Below are positions 52,524-61,771 of a stretch of DNA of 64,000 nt, one piece after another. The stretch spans positions 62,001 through 126,000 of the forward strand of contig NZ_NWSV01000010.1 of the NCBI RefSeq assembly GCF_002531935.1, in the 5' to 3' direction. Both the position numbers and the translations under genes were made by a program. A model generated the notes under the pieces. It did not search any database and had not been told where the DNA came from. It worked only from the letters and a program-made list of their open reading frames with translations. The DNA is from Rhizobium chutanense. GTDB lineage: Bacteria > Pseudomonadota > Alphaproteobacteria > Rhizobiales > Rhizobiaceae. How positions within the stretch are numbered: the stretch's first letter is position 1; the number at the start of each line of letters is the position of its first letter.

Positions 52524-54011
52524 TTATTTGGCGGGCGCCGGCGGTGCCCCCGGCAGGCCGAGCGGCGGCAGGGTAAGGCCGGGGATCTGCGGTGAGCCGC
52601 TGCCGCCGCCTATCGGCGGCAAGCCAAGCGGGCTGCCGAAGCCCGGGACCTCGATCTTGATCGAGTTCGGATCGACCTTCGGGCCATGGTCCAGCCAATA
52701 GGTGACCGATTGCGGCCAGAAGATCACGATCGCCACCAGGATCAACTGCATGCCGACCCAGGGCAGCGCGCCCATGTAGATATCCGAGGTCTTGACCTCC
52801 TTGCCGGCGATCGAGCGTAGGTAGAACAGCGCGAAGCCGAAGGGCGGGTGCATGAAACTCGTCTGCATGTTGACGCAGATCAGCACACCGAACCAGATCA
52901 GGTCGATGCCGAGACTGGAGGCGACGGGAGCGAGCATCGGGATGACGATGAAGGCGATCTCGAAGAAATCGAGGAAGAAGGCGAGCACGAAGATGAAGAT
53001 GTTGACGAAGATCAGAAAGCCGACCGGGCCGCCGGGAATGCCCGACAGCATGTGCTCGATCCAGCGCGAGCCGTCCATGCCCTGGAAGACCAGGCTGAAA
53101 CAGGTGGAGCCGATCAGGATCATCACCACCATCGAGGTGATGTGCGTGGTCGATGTCATCGCCTCGCGGATCAGCGGCCAGGTGAGACGGCGATTCATGG
53201 CGGCGAGCAGCATGGCGCCGACGACGCCGAGCGCGCCGGCTTCGGTCGGCGTCGCAAGGCCCATGAAGATCGTGCCGAGCACCAGGAAGATCAGCACGAT
53301 CGAAGGCACCATGCCCATCAGCACTTTTGCGAGCAGTGCCCAGTTGAAATCGCCGCGCACCTCCTTCGGCAGCGGCGGCATCGATTTCGGCCGGATGATC
53401 GACATCACCAGGATGAAGAGAATGAAGATCGTCACCTGCAGGATCGAGGGGCCGATGGCGCCGAGATACATGTCGCCGACCGACCGGCCGAGCTGATCGG
53501 CGAGAACGACGAGCACCAGGGAAGGCGGGATCACCTGGGTGATGGTGCCGGAAGCGGCGATGACGCCGGTGGCAAGCCGCGGGCTGTAGCCGTAACGCAG
53601 CATGATCGGCAGCGAGATCACCCCCATGGTGATGACGGAGGCGGCCACCGTTCCGGTGATCGCGCCGAGCACGGCGCCGACGAGGATGACGGCATAGGCG
53701 AGGCCGCCGGGAATGCCGCCGAAGAGCTTGCCGGTGCCTTCGAGCAGATCCTCGGCCAGCCCGCAGCGCTCCAATATTGCTCCCATGAAGGTGAAGAAGG
53801 GAATGGCCAGCAGGAGATCGTTGGAGACGATGCCGAAAAAGCGCGGCGGCAGCGCTTGTAACCAGACCGCGCCGAAATGGCCGGTGATGATGCCGATGAT
53901 GCCGAAGAACAGGCCGACGGCGGCGAGCGAAAAGGCGACCGGAAAGCCGTAGAGCATGAAAATGACCATGCCCAGGAACATGGCCGGCGGGATGATGCCG
54001 AAATCAAACAA
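52524..54011 (-). CDS. TRAP transporter large membrane subunit (DctM)
   Basis: A 495-residue protein with about 12 helices. Family blocks include FGIVSNDLLLAIPFFTFMGAILERCGLAEDLLEG, GAITGTVAASVITMGVISLPIMLRYGYSPRLATGVIAASGTITQVIPPS and LVFQGMDGSRWIEHMLSG. It forms the transport channel, coupled to Na+ gradients, with DctQ. The start is TTG 54011 with GGGAGAAAC upstream; no ATG occurs near. The last 35 or so residues form a Pro/Gly-rich tail (LPPIGGGSGSPQIPGLTLPP) not seen in typical DctM proteins. It is the second gene after dctQ (21-bp gap). Confidence 0.93.
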   Translation of the reverse strand: MFDFGIIPPAMFLGMVIFMLYGFPVAFSLAAVGLFFGIIGIITGHFGAVWLQALPPRFFGIVSNDLLLAIPFFTFMGAILERCGLAEDLLEGTGKLFGGIPGGLAYAVILVGAVLGAITGTVAASVITMGVISLPIMLRYGYSPRLATGVIAASGTITQVIPPSLVLVVLADQLGRSVGDMYLGAIGPSILQVTIFILFILVMSIIRPKSMPPLPKEVRGDFNWALLAKVLMGMVPSIVLIFLVLGTIFMGLATPTEAGALGVVGAMLLAAMNRRLTWPLIREAMTSTTHITSMVVMILIGSTCFSLVFQGMDGSRWIEHMLSGIPGGPVGFLIFVNIFIFVLAFFLDFFEIAFIVIPMLAPVASSLGIDLIWFGVLICVNMQTSFMHPPFGFALFYLRSIAGKEVKTSDIYMGALPWVGMQLILVAIVIFWPQSVTYWLDHGPKVDPNSIKIEVPGFGSPLGLPPIGGGSGSPQIPGLTLPPLGLPGAPPAPAK

Positions 54012-54032
54012 ATCCGTTTCTCCCAGCCCGCT

Positions 54033-54572
54033 TTACTGCAGCGGTTTTTCGTATTTGGTGTCGATGCTGATTTGGCCGGTGAGGGCGGCGATCCGCTTGA
54101 TCAACTCGGAAACGCCCTGAAGGGAAAGCAGCGCGAAACCGGCGACGAGGATCAGCTTGACGGGCCAGCGGATCAGCCCGCCGGCATTGCCCGATATTTC
54201 CCCCTGCCGGAAGGAGAGCGCGAAGAAGGGCCAGCAGACCCAGGTGAGGAAGATGCAGACGGGGATGAGGAAGAGAATCAGACCGAAGATGTCGATCCAG
54301 ATCTTCGCCTTGTCGGATACGGAGCCATAGATCAGATCGACGCGGACATGCTCGTTGTTGCGCAGCGCATGCGAGGCGCCGAGCAGCACGACGAAAGCGA
54401 AGAGATACCACTGAATCTCCAGCCAGCCATTCGAACTGTAGTTGAAGGCATAACGAACGATGGCGTTTCCGGCGCTGATCAGACAGCAGAACAGCACCAT
54501 ATATTCGGCAATTTTGCCTATGAACTGGCTGATCCCATCGATCAGCCGACTGGCGGCCAGCAACACCGACAT
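54033..54572 (-). CDS. TRAP transporter small membrane subunit (DctQ)
   Basis: A 179-residue protein with four membrane helices. Conserved positions are GNAIVRYAFNYSSNGWLEIQWYLFAFVVLLGASHALRNNEHVRVDLIYG, the DctQ signature of an N-terminal R-x-x-F/N, an E in helix 2 and HVRVD. The start is ATG 54572 (MSVLLAASRLIDG), backed by GGGGAGGC. The open frame is 34 codons longer. It heads the membrane operon, with dctM following. Confidence 0.93.
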   Translation of the reverse strand: MSVLLAASRLIDGISQFIGKIAEYMVLFCCLISAGNAIVRYAFNYSSNGWLEIQWYLFAFVVLLGASHALRNNEHVRVDLIYGSVSDKAKIWIDIFGLILFLIPVCIFLTWVCWPFFALSFRQGEISGNAGGLIRWPVKLILVAGFALLSLQGVSELIKRIAALTGQISIDTKYEKPLQ

Positions 54573-54900
54573 TCGCCTCCCCTTATTCTTGTCCCGCCGG
54601 TTTTCCGGCAGTTTTCCCTCTTGCACTCGATGTAGACCACGGCCCTTGAAATTGGAAGGATAAATGCCTTGCATTGGCGGATAGTCTTAAGCGCGCAGGC
54701 CGGCCCGGATGACCGTCGAATATTTCAACAACCCAGGCGTGGATAAAATATTTCCATAATCTCGCCGACAGGCTGCATTGACGCGTGTAGGCTGTGCAGT
54801 TCATCCTGTGGTTTTAGAAAATTTGACCAAATGTTTGATTCCATTGAAATCAATTTTTAAAGGGTTGGGCTTAGAATCCCCGCGCACAGGGAAAGTGTGG
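54573..54900 (+). other. Upstream region between dctQ and the GGDEF-EAL gene
   Basis: No gene is supported in this divergent promoter region. A dyad TTGATT-N7-AATCAA lies at 54835-54853, and AT-rich blocks near 54741 (GATAAAATATTTCC) and 54815-54840 may be promoter parts. AGGGAA at 54888-54893 serves ATG 54901. Confidence 0.45.
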
Positions 54901-57204
54901 ATGAAGCCAGATAACCCGAACAGGGTCCCTTTAGATGTGTATCTGTCGTTTGTGAGTTCCCTTTCCGGGAACCGCATGACGCTTCTTGTCGGCGTCATTG
55001 TGCATGTTGCGACGTGCCTTGCCGTGGCTGCCAAGACGCAATACTCCATCTACATCCTGCTCTCGGCCGCCTTTCTTCTCGTCTTCGGCGCCCGCATGGC
55101 CATCTTCCGGCAGTTCGATCGCGTCGACAAGGACGGCCTGTCACGCGCCGGAATCGAGCGCTGGGAGCGGGTTCTCGTTGCCAGCGGAGCCTGCACCACC
55201 GCGCTGCTTGGCATCGCCAGCGGCTACGCCATCTTCGTCGTGCATGATTCCTTTGCGGAGCTTGCCTGCATTTCCGTCACCATGGCGACCATGGTTTCCG
55301 TCGTCGGCCGCAACTACGGCTCGCGCTTCGCAGTCGACCTCCAGACGTTCTTCTGCTGCCTGCCGATGATCATCGGCAGCCTGCTGGCGCTGGATTTTTA
55401 TCGTGGTCTGCTTTCGATCTTCCTCATTCCTTTCTGGCTGACGACGCGGGCCATGGCGAATGGCGTGCGCGAGTTTCTCTACGAGAATGTCATCGCGCGC
55501 CGGGAAATCACCATCATCGCCGACCGCTTCGACACGGCGCTCAACAACATGCCGCATGGCCTCGTCATGGTCGATGCCGAAAACCGCATTCAGGTCGTCA
55601 ACCGCAAGGCCTGCGAGCTTCTGAAGATCGGTGCGCCGGAGCGGCTGAAGGAGCGCGACCTCGGCGCCGTGCTGCGCTATGGCGCGCGCTACAGCTTCAT
55701 GGATGCCTCGCAGCCGGAGCTCATCCTGCGTCAGTTGACCCAGGTCGCCGAAGGCAACCTGTCGCGCACGCTCGTTCATTTCCCCGAAGGCCTGTCGCTC
55801 GAATTCTCCGCCAGCCGAAGGGCCGATGGCGGTGCCGTGCTGATCTTCGAAGATGTGTCGAGCCGGGTGAAGGCGGAACAGAAGATCATGCACATGGTCC
55901 GCTTCGATGCGCTGACCGGCCTGCCGAACCGGGAATATTTCGGGCAGCTGGTGCAGGAGTATCTCACCAAACATCAGCGCAAGTCCGGACCGCTCGGCTT
56001 CATGGTTCTCGATATCGACGAATTCAAGCATGTCAACGACATGCGCGGTCACGTCATCGGCGATCATCTGCTCTGCGCCATCGCCGCCCGCATCAAGCAG
56101 GCCTGCGGCAACGCCATTCTCGGGCGGCTGATGGGCGACCAGTTCATCCTGTTCTTCCCGCATGCGAAGGAGCCGGCCTCGCTCGATATCGAGATCCGCC
56201 GCGTACACGCCGCGATCCAGGGCAACTACGAGGTCGATCAGCTGACCTTCCTCGTTTCGCTCAGCGCCGGCTACGCGATCCTCGAAAGTACCGCCTTCGC
56301 GATGGACGAATGGAGCGTCAAGGCGGATCTTGCCCTGTTCGAAAGCAAGTCGCGCTTCAAGGGCGGCATATCCGGCTTCGAGCGGGAGATGGATGGACGC
56401 TATATCGAGCAGCAGAAGCTGAAGGCGGATCTGCGCGATGCGGTTTCGGCCCAAGCCCTGCATCTCGTCTTCCAGCCGATGTTCCGGGCCGACGGCTCCC
56501 GGATCGAATGCGCCGAGGCCTTGGCGCGCTGGGTGCACCCGGAGAAAGGCTCGATCCCGCCCGATGTCTTCATCCGGCTCGCCGAGGATATGGGCATCAT
56601 TTCCGACATCACCCGCTTCGTCTTGTTCAAGGCCTGCAGCGAATGCATGAACTGGCCGGATCATATCGCCGTCTCGGTCAACCTTTCGGCGCGCGATCTC
56701 AGGGATGCCGACATTCTCCAGGTGGTCGCCGATGCGCTTGCCCATTCCGGCCTCGATGCAGCGCGGCTGCACCTCGAAGTCACTGAGAGCTGCCTGATCG
56801 ACGAGCCGGCGGCGGTGCGTGCCATACTGGCGGAGCTCAGGGCCTGCGGCATCACCATCGCCATCGACGATTTCGGCACCGGCTTCTCCAGCCTCAGCTA
56901 CCTCGACACGCTGCCGCTCGATATCGTCAAGATCGACCGGTCCTTCGTGCGCAACATCGTCGAGGATACCCGCCGCCTCAAGCTGTTGCGCGGCACCGTC
57001 CACCTCGCCCGGGAACTCGGACTGAAGATCGTCATCGAGGGTGTCGAGACCGAAGAGCAGCTTGCACTGCTCAACAAGCACCGAAGCACCGATCTTGTGC
57101 AGGGCTATGTTTTCTCGCAGCCGGTGCCTTCCAAGAACATCCCGCTGTTACAGCAGGGCATCGGCCGCCGCGTCGTGCAACGCCGTCGTAACAAGGTCGC
57201 CTGA
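54901..57204 (+). CDS. Membrane PAS-GGDEF-EAL protein with degenerate cyclase site
   Basis: About 767 residues. Several N-terminal membrane helices (MTLLVGVIVHVATCLAV onward, about 24-180) precede a PAS-like domain (ALNNMPHGLVMVDAENRIQVVNRKACELL). The GGDEF domain starts at ALTGLPNREYF, but its active site reads MGDQF (411-415) instead of GGDEF, so cyclase activity is doubtful. The EAL domain is well preserved: AEALARW (539-541), NLSARDL, EVTESC, DDFGTGFSSLSYL and DIVKIDRSFV. A phosphodiesterase with a GTP-sensing or scaffolding GGDEF is the likely role. Start ATG 54901 follows AGGGAA; the frame continues upstream without support. Confidence 0.92.
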   Translation: MKPDNPNRVPLDVYLSFVSSLSGNRMTLLVGVIVHVATCLAVAAKTQYSIYILLSAAFLLVFGARMAIFRQFDRVDKDGLSRAGIERWERVLVASGACTTALLGIASGYAIFVVHDSFAELACISVTMATMVSVVGRNYGSRFAVDLQTFFCCLPMIIGSLLALDFYRGLLSIFLIPFWLTTRAMANGVREFLYENVIARREITIIADRFDTALNNMPHGLVMVDAENRIQVVNRKACELLKIGAPERLKERDLGAVLRYGARYSFMDASQPELILRQLTQVAEGNLSRTLVHFPEGLSLEFSASRRADGGAVLIFEDVSSRVKAEQKIMHMVRFDALTGLPNREYFGQLVQEYLTKHQRKSGPLGFMVLDIDEFKHVNDMRGHVIGDHLLCAIAARIKQACGNAILGRLMGDQFILFFPHAKEPASLDIEIRRVHAAIQGNYEVDQLTFLVSLSAGYAILESTAFAMDEWSVKADLALFESKSRFKGGISGFEREMDGRYIEQQKLKADLRDAVSAQALHLVFQPMFRADGSRIECAEALARWVHPEKGSIPPDVFIRLAEDMGIISDITRFVLFKACSECMNWPDHIAVSVNLSARDLRDADILQVVADALAHSGLDAARLHLEVTESCLIDEPAAVRAILAELRACGITIAIDDFGTGFSSLSYLDTLPLDIVKIDRSFVRNIVEDTRRLKLLRGTVHLARELGLKIVIEGVETEEQLALLNKHRSTDLVQGYVFSQPVPSKNIPLLQQGIGRRVVQRRRNKVA

Positions 57205-57349
57205 GCGCCCTGCGACAGGCCGTTTTTTGCGCTGAACATACCGGGCCGCGTTAACCTTAATGATTTAAAAACAACGGAAATTATCCGATTTCCTTGCGTA
57301 AATGTCGCTCGCATATGATTAATGATCCGTTAACGAGCGGATCGAGAGA

Positions 57350-58102
57350 ATGTCAGAGACACTTTTCACGCGTAATGATTTCAGCAGGAAAATCCTGGAA
57401 ATTTTGGACCATGTCGAATATCGCCGTGTCGAGAGCAGCGAAGACATGGAGGAGGTGGAACGGCTGCGCTACAAGGCATACGAGGCCCACGGCGCGCTGT
57501 CGCTTGCCCCGGAAGGTCTGTTGGACGATGTCGATTTCGACAGTCATGCCTATATCTTCGGTTTGTACTATTATGGTGAACTGATCAGTACGATCCGGCT
57601 TCACTATGTGACGCCGGATCATCGTGTCAGCCGATCCGGAGAGGCCTTTCCCGAGGCGATGGATGAGCTTTTGGACGCCGGCCTGACCTTGATCGACCCG
57701 GCGCGTTTCGCGGCCGATCCGGAACTCACCGCCAACATGCCATGGGTTCCCTATCTGACACTGAGACCCGCCATCGTTGCGGCAGCGTATTTCCGGGCGG
57801 ACCGCGTGATTCAGTCCGTCCGGCCCCCGCATGCCGCCTTCTACAAGCGGGTCTTCTATGCCGATACCATTGTGCCCGGCCGACTGGCGGAGAGTTACGG
57901 GGTTGACGTCACGCTGATGTCGACGAATGTGATCGAGGTCGGGCGAAAGCTACTGATGCGCTATCCCTTCTTCATCTCCAGCGCCAGCGAGCAACGCATG
58001 ATGTTTTCGCGCAATCCCAACGACACACTGCCGCCGCTTACCATCATTCCAACGGCGCGCTTCGTGCCACAGGGCGAACTCGGCACCGACCTGCCGCTCT
58101 GA
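57350..58102 (+). CDS. FeeM-like N-acyl amino acid synthase / autoinducer-synthase-fold protein
   Basis: This 250-residue protein resembles GNAT-fold N-acyl transferases of the FeeM/autoinducer-synthase type. VERLRYKAYEAHGAL near residue 37 matches the N-terminal R-x-x-x-Y pattern, followed by DVDFDSHAYIFGLYYYGELISTIRLHYVTPDHR (the acceptor strand) and LIDPARFAADPELTANMPWVPYLTLRPAI. FeeM makes long-chain N-acyl tyrosines. The amine and acyl donor here are unknown. Its start ATG 57350 lacks a strong Shine-Dalgarno. It is closed by a terminator at 58141. Identification is by pattern only. Confidence 0.65.
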   Translation: MSETLFTRNDFSRKILEILDHVEYRRVESSEDMEEVERLRYKAYEAHGALSLAPEGLLDDVDFDSHAYIFGLYYYGELISTIRLHYVTPDHRVSRSGEAFPEAMDELLDAGLTLIDPARFAADPELTANMPWVPYLTLRPAIVAAAYFRADRVIQSVRPPHAAFYKRVFYADTIVPGRLAESYGVDVTLMSTNVIEVGRKLLMRYPFFISSASEQRMMFSRNPNDTLPPLTIIPTARFVPQGELGTDLPL

Positions 58103-58140
58103 TTTCTTCTCCCCTCCCGGGAGAGATCGGCGTGAGAACA

Positions 58141-58187
58141 ATGAGAGGCGACGACAAGATCCGCGGTCGGCGCCTCTCATGTTTTTG
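58141..58187 (+). terminator. Intrinsic terminator after the FeeM-like gene
   Basis: A perfect 10-bp stem (ATGAGAGGCG / CGCCTCTCAT) around a 20-nt loop is followed by GTTTTTG. It lies 38 bp after the stop codon. Confidence 0.85.
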
Positions 58188-58336
58188 CGCTCTCTGAATA
58201 GGTGGATTTGAAGTCAAGCTGCGGCATTCTCATGCATTGCGCTTTCACCTGTCATTGTGTAATTCCTGCAGACAGGGATCTCCCTCGCCAGGCGAGGGAA
58301 TCAGGCAGCGCAAAGGCATTCAGGGAGACGATATTT

Positions 58337-58561
58337 ATGGCCGAACATCATACCGGACCGGTCGAGACCGGCGCGCCGATGGATTACAGGGAACATGAAA
58401 AGACCTACGACATGTTCATCGCCGGCGCGAAATACGGCTCGATGCTTCTCATCGTCCTTCTGCTTGCGATGACGGCCGGTTTCTTCGGCGGCGCCGGCCT
58501 TCTCGGCGGCATCTTCGTCTTCATCATTCTTCTGGCCATCGGCACCTTCCTGTTCCGCTGA
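58337..58561 (+). CDS. aa3-type cytochrome c oxidase subunit IV family protein
   Basis: A 74-residue protein with the short N-terminal motif MDYREHEKTYDMFIAGAKYGS and two hydrophobic segments filling the C-terminal half (LLIVLLLAMTAGFFGG and GLLGGIFVFIILLAIGTFLF). This matches the bacterial aa3-type subunit IV family, a small accessory helix of the oxidase. It is far from the oxidase genes but directly upstream of pnt, a common arrangement in alphaproteobacteria. The start at ATG 58337 follows GGGAG; the open frame is longer upstream without similarity. Confidence 0.85.
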   Translation: MAEHHTGPVETGAPMDYREHEKTYDMFIAGAKYGSMLLIVLLLAMTAGFFGGAGLLGGIFVFIILLAIGTFLFR

Positions 58562-58768
58562 TCGCGGCTAGCGCATGGCCTCAAAATCGGAATCGATTTT
58601 CAGGCCAAGCGCGATCCGTCGACTCAAACAGTCGGAGCGTCTTTTGTGCGTCCGCAGGGATGCACGGCGCTCGGAGGGGAGGGAGCTTCTCCGAAGCTTT
58701 GTGATTTAGGTGCTTGGGCCTGCGCGGGGGAGCCCGCGGCGGTCTGGCTGACCCGGAGGAGGGGGCAG

Positions 58769-59917
58769 TTGGGCAATATCGTTTTCGTGGCAAGGGAAAT
58801 TGCGGGCGAGGAGACGCGTGTCGCGGCCTCCGCTGAGACCGTGAAGAAGATGAAGAGTTTCGGCTTCGACGTCGTCGTCGAAGCCGGCGCGGGTGCGGCT
58901 TCACGCATTCCGGACGCCGAGTTCGAGGCTGTGGGCGCCAGGATCGGCAGTTTCGCCGATGCTGCCGCCGCCGACGTGGTGCTGAAGGTGCGCCGTCCGA
59001 GCCCCTCGGAGATTTCGGGTTACAAGAGCGGCGCTGTCGTCATCGCCATCATGGATCCCTACGGCAACGACGAGGCGATAGCGGCTCTGGCGAGCGCCGG
59101 GGTTTCGGCTTTCGCCATGGAACTGATGCCGCGCATCACCCGTGCCCAGTCGATGGACGTTCTCTCCTCTCAGGCCAATCTCGCCGGCTACCAGGCGGTC
59201 ATCGAGGCGGCTGGTGTCTATGACCGCGCCATGCCGATGATGATGACGGCGGCAGGCACGGTGCCGGCCGCCAAGGTCTTCGTCATGGGCGCCGGCGTTG
59301 CCGGCCTCCAGGCGATTGCCACCGCGCGCCGTCTTGGCGCCGCGGTCTCGGCCACCGATGTGCGTCCGGCCGCCAAGGAGCAGGTCGCCTCGCTCGGCGC
59401 CAAGTTCATCGCCGTCGAGGACGAGGAGTTCAAGGCGGCGGAAACGGCCGGCGGTTATGCCAAGGAGATGTCCGCCGATTATCAGGCGAAACAGGCAGCC
59501 CTTGTCGCCGAACATATCGCCAAGCAGGATATCGTCATCACCACCGCTCTCATTCCCGGCCGGCCGGCGCCGCGGCTTGTGTCGCGCGCCATGCTTTCCT
59601 CGATGAAGCCAGGTGCGGTCGCCGTCGATCTCGCGGTTGAGCGCGGCGGCAATATCGAAGGTGTCGTTGCCGGCGAGATCGCCGATGTCGAGGGTGTCAG
59701 GGTGATCGGTTTTGCCAATATGCCGGGCCGGGTCGCGGCCAGCGCTTCGGCGCTCTATGCCAAGAACCTCGTCACCTTCCTTGAGACCATGGTCAACAAG
59801 GAAACGAAGACGGTCGTCGTCAATCTCGACGACGAACTCGTCAAGGCGACGATGCTGACCTATGCCGGCGATGTGGTTCATCCCGCCTTCGGCGGCGCGA
59901 AGAAGGGAGACATGTGA
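58769..59917 (+). CDS. pntAA: NAD(P) transhydrogenase subunit alpha part 1
   Basis: This 382-residue soluble NAD-binding subunit (dI) carries hydride transfer between NAD(H) and NADP(H). It has GNIVFVAREIAGEETRVAASAETVKKMKSFGFDVVVEAGAG at the N-terminus, KVFVMGAGVAGLQAIATARRLGAAVSATDVR as the Rossmann motif, and TALIPGRPAPRLVS. The start is TTG 58769, supported by GGAGG eight bases upstream; the frame runs further back without homology. The stop overlaps the next ATG by one base (TGATG). Confidence 0.94.
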   Translation: MGNIVFVAREIAGEETRVAASAETVKKMKSFGFDVVVEAGAGAASRIPDAEFEAVGARIGSFADAAAADVVLKVRRPSPSEISGYKSGAVVIAIMDPYGNDEAIAALASAGVSAFAMELMPRITRAQSMDVLSSQANLAGYQAVIEAAGVYDRAMPMMMTAAGTVPAAKVFVMGAGVAGLQAIATARRLGAAVSATDVRPAAKEQVASLGAKFIAVEDEEFKAAETAGGYAKEMSADYQAKQAALVAEHIAKQDIVITTALIPGRPAPRLVSRAMLSSMKPGAVAVDLAVERGGNIEGVVAGEIADVEGVRVIGFANMPGRVAASASALYAKNLVTFLETMVNKETKTVVVNLDDELVKATMLTYAGDVVHPAFGGAKKGDM

Positions 59918-60315
59918 TGGCCAGTGAGGCAATGGACAGGGCGCTGGAGCAACTGAACGACGCCGTGACGGCCGTCGCCACCGCAGCTGCCCACGCTCCG
60001 GAAGCGGCAAGTGCTGCGACCGGCGGGGCGATCGACCCCTTCGTCTTCCAGCTGGCGATCTTCGTCTTGTCGATCTTCGTCGGCTATTACGTCGTCTGGT
60101 CGGTGACGCCGGCGCTGCATACGCCACTGATGGCCGTCACCAACGCGATCTCCTCCGTCATCGTCGTCGGCGCGCTTCTGGCGGTCGGCATCTCCACCAG
60201 CGGGCTTGCGACCGGCTTCGGCTTCGTCGCCCTCGTGCTGGTCTCGGTCAACATCTTCGGCGGTTTCCTGGTCACGCAGCGGATGCTGGCGATGTACCGC
60301 AAGAAGGACAGGTGA
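59917..60315 (+). CDS. pntAB: NAD(P) transhydrogenase subunit alpha part 2
   Basis: A 132-residue membrane subunit with three to four helices (FVFQLAIFVLSIFVGYYVVW, then PLMAVTNAISSVIVVGALLAVG and GFGFVALVLVSVNIFGGFLVTQRMLAMYRKK). TPALHTPLMAVTNAISSV is the conserved transmembrane alpha motif. The N-terminal 40 residues are Ala-rich and variable. It is coupled to pntAA by TGATG overlap and precedes pntB by 7 bp. It is part of the proton-translocating dII domain. Confidence 0.94.
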   Translation: MASEAMDRALEQLNDAVTAVATAAAHAPEAASAATGGAIDPFVFQLAIFVLSIFVGYYVVWSVTPALHTPLMAVTNAISSVIVVGALLAVGISTSGLATGFGFVALVLVSVNIFGGFLVTQRMLAMYRKKDR

Positions 60316-60322
60316 GGGATCG

Positions 60323-61717
60323 ATGACCAATATTGCAGCCTTCCTCTACCTCGTCTCCGGCGTGCTCTTCATCCTGGCGCTCCGCGGCCTCTCCCATCCG
60401 GCCACCAGCCGCAAGGGCAATCTCTACGGCATGGTCGGCATGGCGATCGCCATCCTGACGACGCTGGTGCTGGCGACGCCCAACTTCGGCGGCTTCGTGC
60501 TGATCGTGCTGGGCCTTGCCATCGGCGGCAGCGTCGGCGCCTATGTCGCCCGCACCATCCCGATGACCTCGATGCCGCAGCTCGTCGCCGGTTTCCATTC
60601 GCTGGTCGGTCTTGCCGCCGTGCTGGTGGCGGCCTCGGCACTTTATACGCCCGCCTCCTTCGGTATCGGTGAGATCGGCCAGATCCACACCGAGGCGCGC
60701 ATCGAAATGGCGCTCGGCGTGGCGATCGGGGCGCTGACCTTCACCGGCTCGATCATCGCCTTCCTCAAGCTCGACGGACGGATGTCCGGAAAGCCGATCC
60801 TGCTGCCCTACCGGCATCTCATCAATGCCAGCCTGCTGGTGCTGATCGTGCTCTTCATTATCGGGCTTGCCGCCACCGAAAGCCATTTCGACTTCTGGGC
60901 CGTCGTGGCGTTGTCGCTGGCGCTGGGTGTGCTGCTGATCGTGCCGATCGGCGGCGCCGATATGCCTGTCGTCGTTTCGATGCTGAACTCCTATTCCGGA
61001 TGGGCTGCGGCCGGCATCGGCTTCACCCTTGGCAATCTGGCGCTGATCATCACCGGCGCGCTGGTCGGCTCCTCCGGTGCGATCCTGTCCTACATCATGT
61101 GCAAGGGCATGAACCGGTCCTTCGTCTCGGTTATCCTCGGCGGTTTCGGTGGCGAGACCGCATCCGGCGGGCCCGATACCTCAGACAAGACGGTCAAGCT
61201 CGGCTCGGCCGAGGATGCGGCCTATCTGATGGCCAATGCCTCCAAGGTGATCATCGTGCCGGGATACGGCATGGCGGTCGCCCAGGCCCAGCATGCGCTG
61301 CGCGAACTTGCCGACAATCTCAAGAAGAACGGCGTCGAAGTGAAGTATGCGATCCACCCGGTCGCAGGCCGCATGCCCGGCCATATGAACGTGCTGCTTG
61401 CCGAAGCCAATGTTCCCTATGACGAGGTCTTCGAGCTCGAGGACATCAATTCGGAATTCGCCCAGGCCGACGTCGCCTATGTCATCGGCGCCAACGACGT
61501 CACCAATCCGGCGGCGCGCGACGACAAGGCCTCGCCGATCTACGGCATGCCGATCCTCGATGTCGACCGGGCAAAGACCTGCCTGTTCGTCAAGCGCTCG
61601 CTCGGCTCGGGTTATGCCGGCATCGACAATACGCTGTTCTACAAGGACGGCACGATGATGCTGCTCGGCGACGCCAAGAAGATGACCGAGGATATCAACA
61701 AGGCCATCGCGCATTGA
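60323..61717 (+). CDS. pntB: NAD(P) transhydrogenase subunit beta
   Basis: This 464-residue protein has about eight membrane helices, then a soluble NADP-binding domain. FLYLVSGVLFILALRGLSHPATSRKGN is the family N-terminus. PQLVAGFHSLVGLAAVLVA and GGADMPVVVSMLNSYSGWAAAGIGFTL are the channel motifs. The C-terminal NADP domain has IIVPGYGMAVAQAQHALREL and the phosphate-contact YAIHPVAGRMPGHMNVLLAEANVPYD. The start at ATG 60323 follows GAGGGA. It completes the proton-pumping enzyme that makes NADPH. A hairpin follows the stop. Confidence 0.97.
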   Translation: MTNIAAFLYLVSGVLFILALRGLSHPATSRKGNLYGMVGMAIAILTTLVLATPNFGGFVLIVLGLAIGGSVGAYVARTIPMTSMPQLVAGFHSLVGLAAVLVAASALYTPASFGIGEIGQIHTEARIEMALGVAIGALTFTGSIIAFLKLDGRMSGKPILLPYRHLINASLLVLIVLFIIGLAATESHFDFWAVVALSLALGVLLIVPIGGADMPVVVSMLNSYSGWAAAGIGFTLGNLALIITGALVGSSGAILSYIMCKGMNRSFVSVILGGFGGETASGGPDTSDKTVKLGSAEDAAYLMANASKVIIVPGYGMAVAQAQHALRELADNLKKNGVEVKYAIHPVAGRMPGHMNVLLAEANVPYDEVFELEDINSEFAQADVAYVIGANDVTNPAARDDKASPIYGMPILDVDRAKTCLFVKRSLGSGYAGIDNTLFYKDGTMMLLGDAKKMTEDINKAIAH

Positions 61718-61729
61718 TCGACGCAGAGA

Positions 61730-61749
61730 CAGCCGCCTTCGGGCGGCTG
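61730..61749. terminator. Hairpin between pntB and a DUF992 gene
   Basis: CAGCCGCC-TTCG-GGCGGCTG forms an 8-bp stem with a TTCG loop after pntB. The following sequence is CTCGATTC, a poor T-run, so termination may be partial. Confidence 0.6.
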
Positions 61750-61771
61750 CTCGATTCAATGCTGGCCTTCG

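Noticed and set aside
57250..57275. CtrA-like box (TTAACC...TTAA) upstream of the FeeM-like gene
   Set aside because: TTAA spacing does not match the TTAA-N7-TTAA consensus, and AT-rich promoters give such matches by chance.
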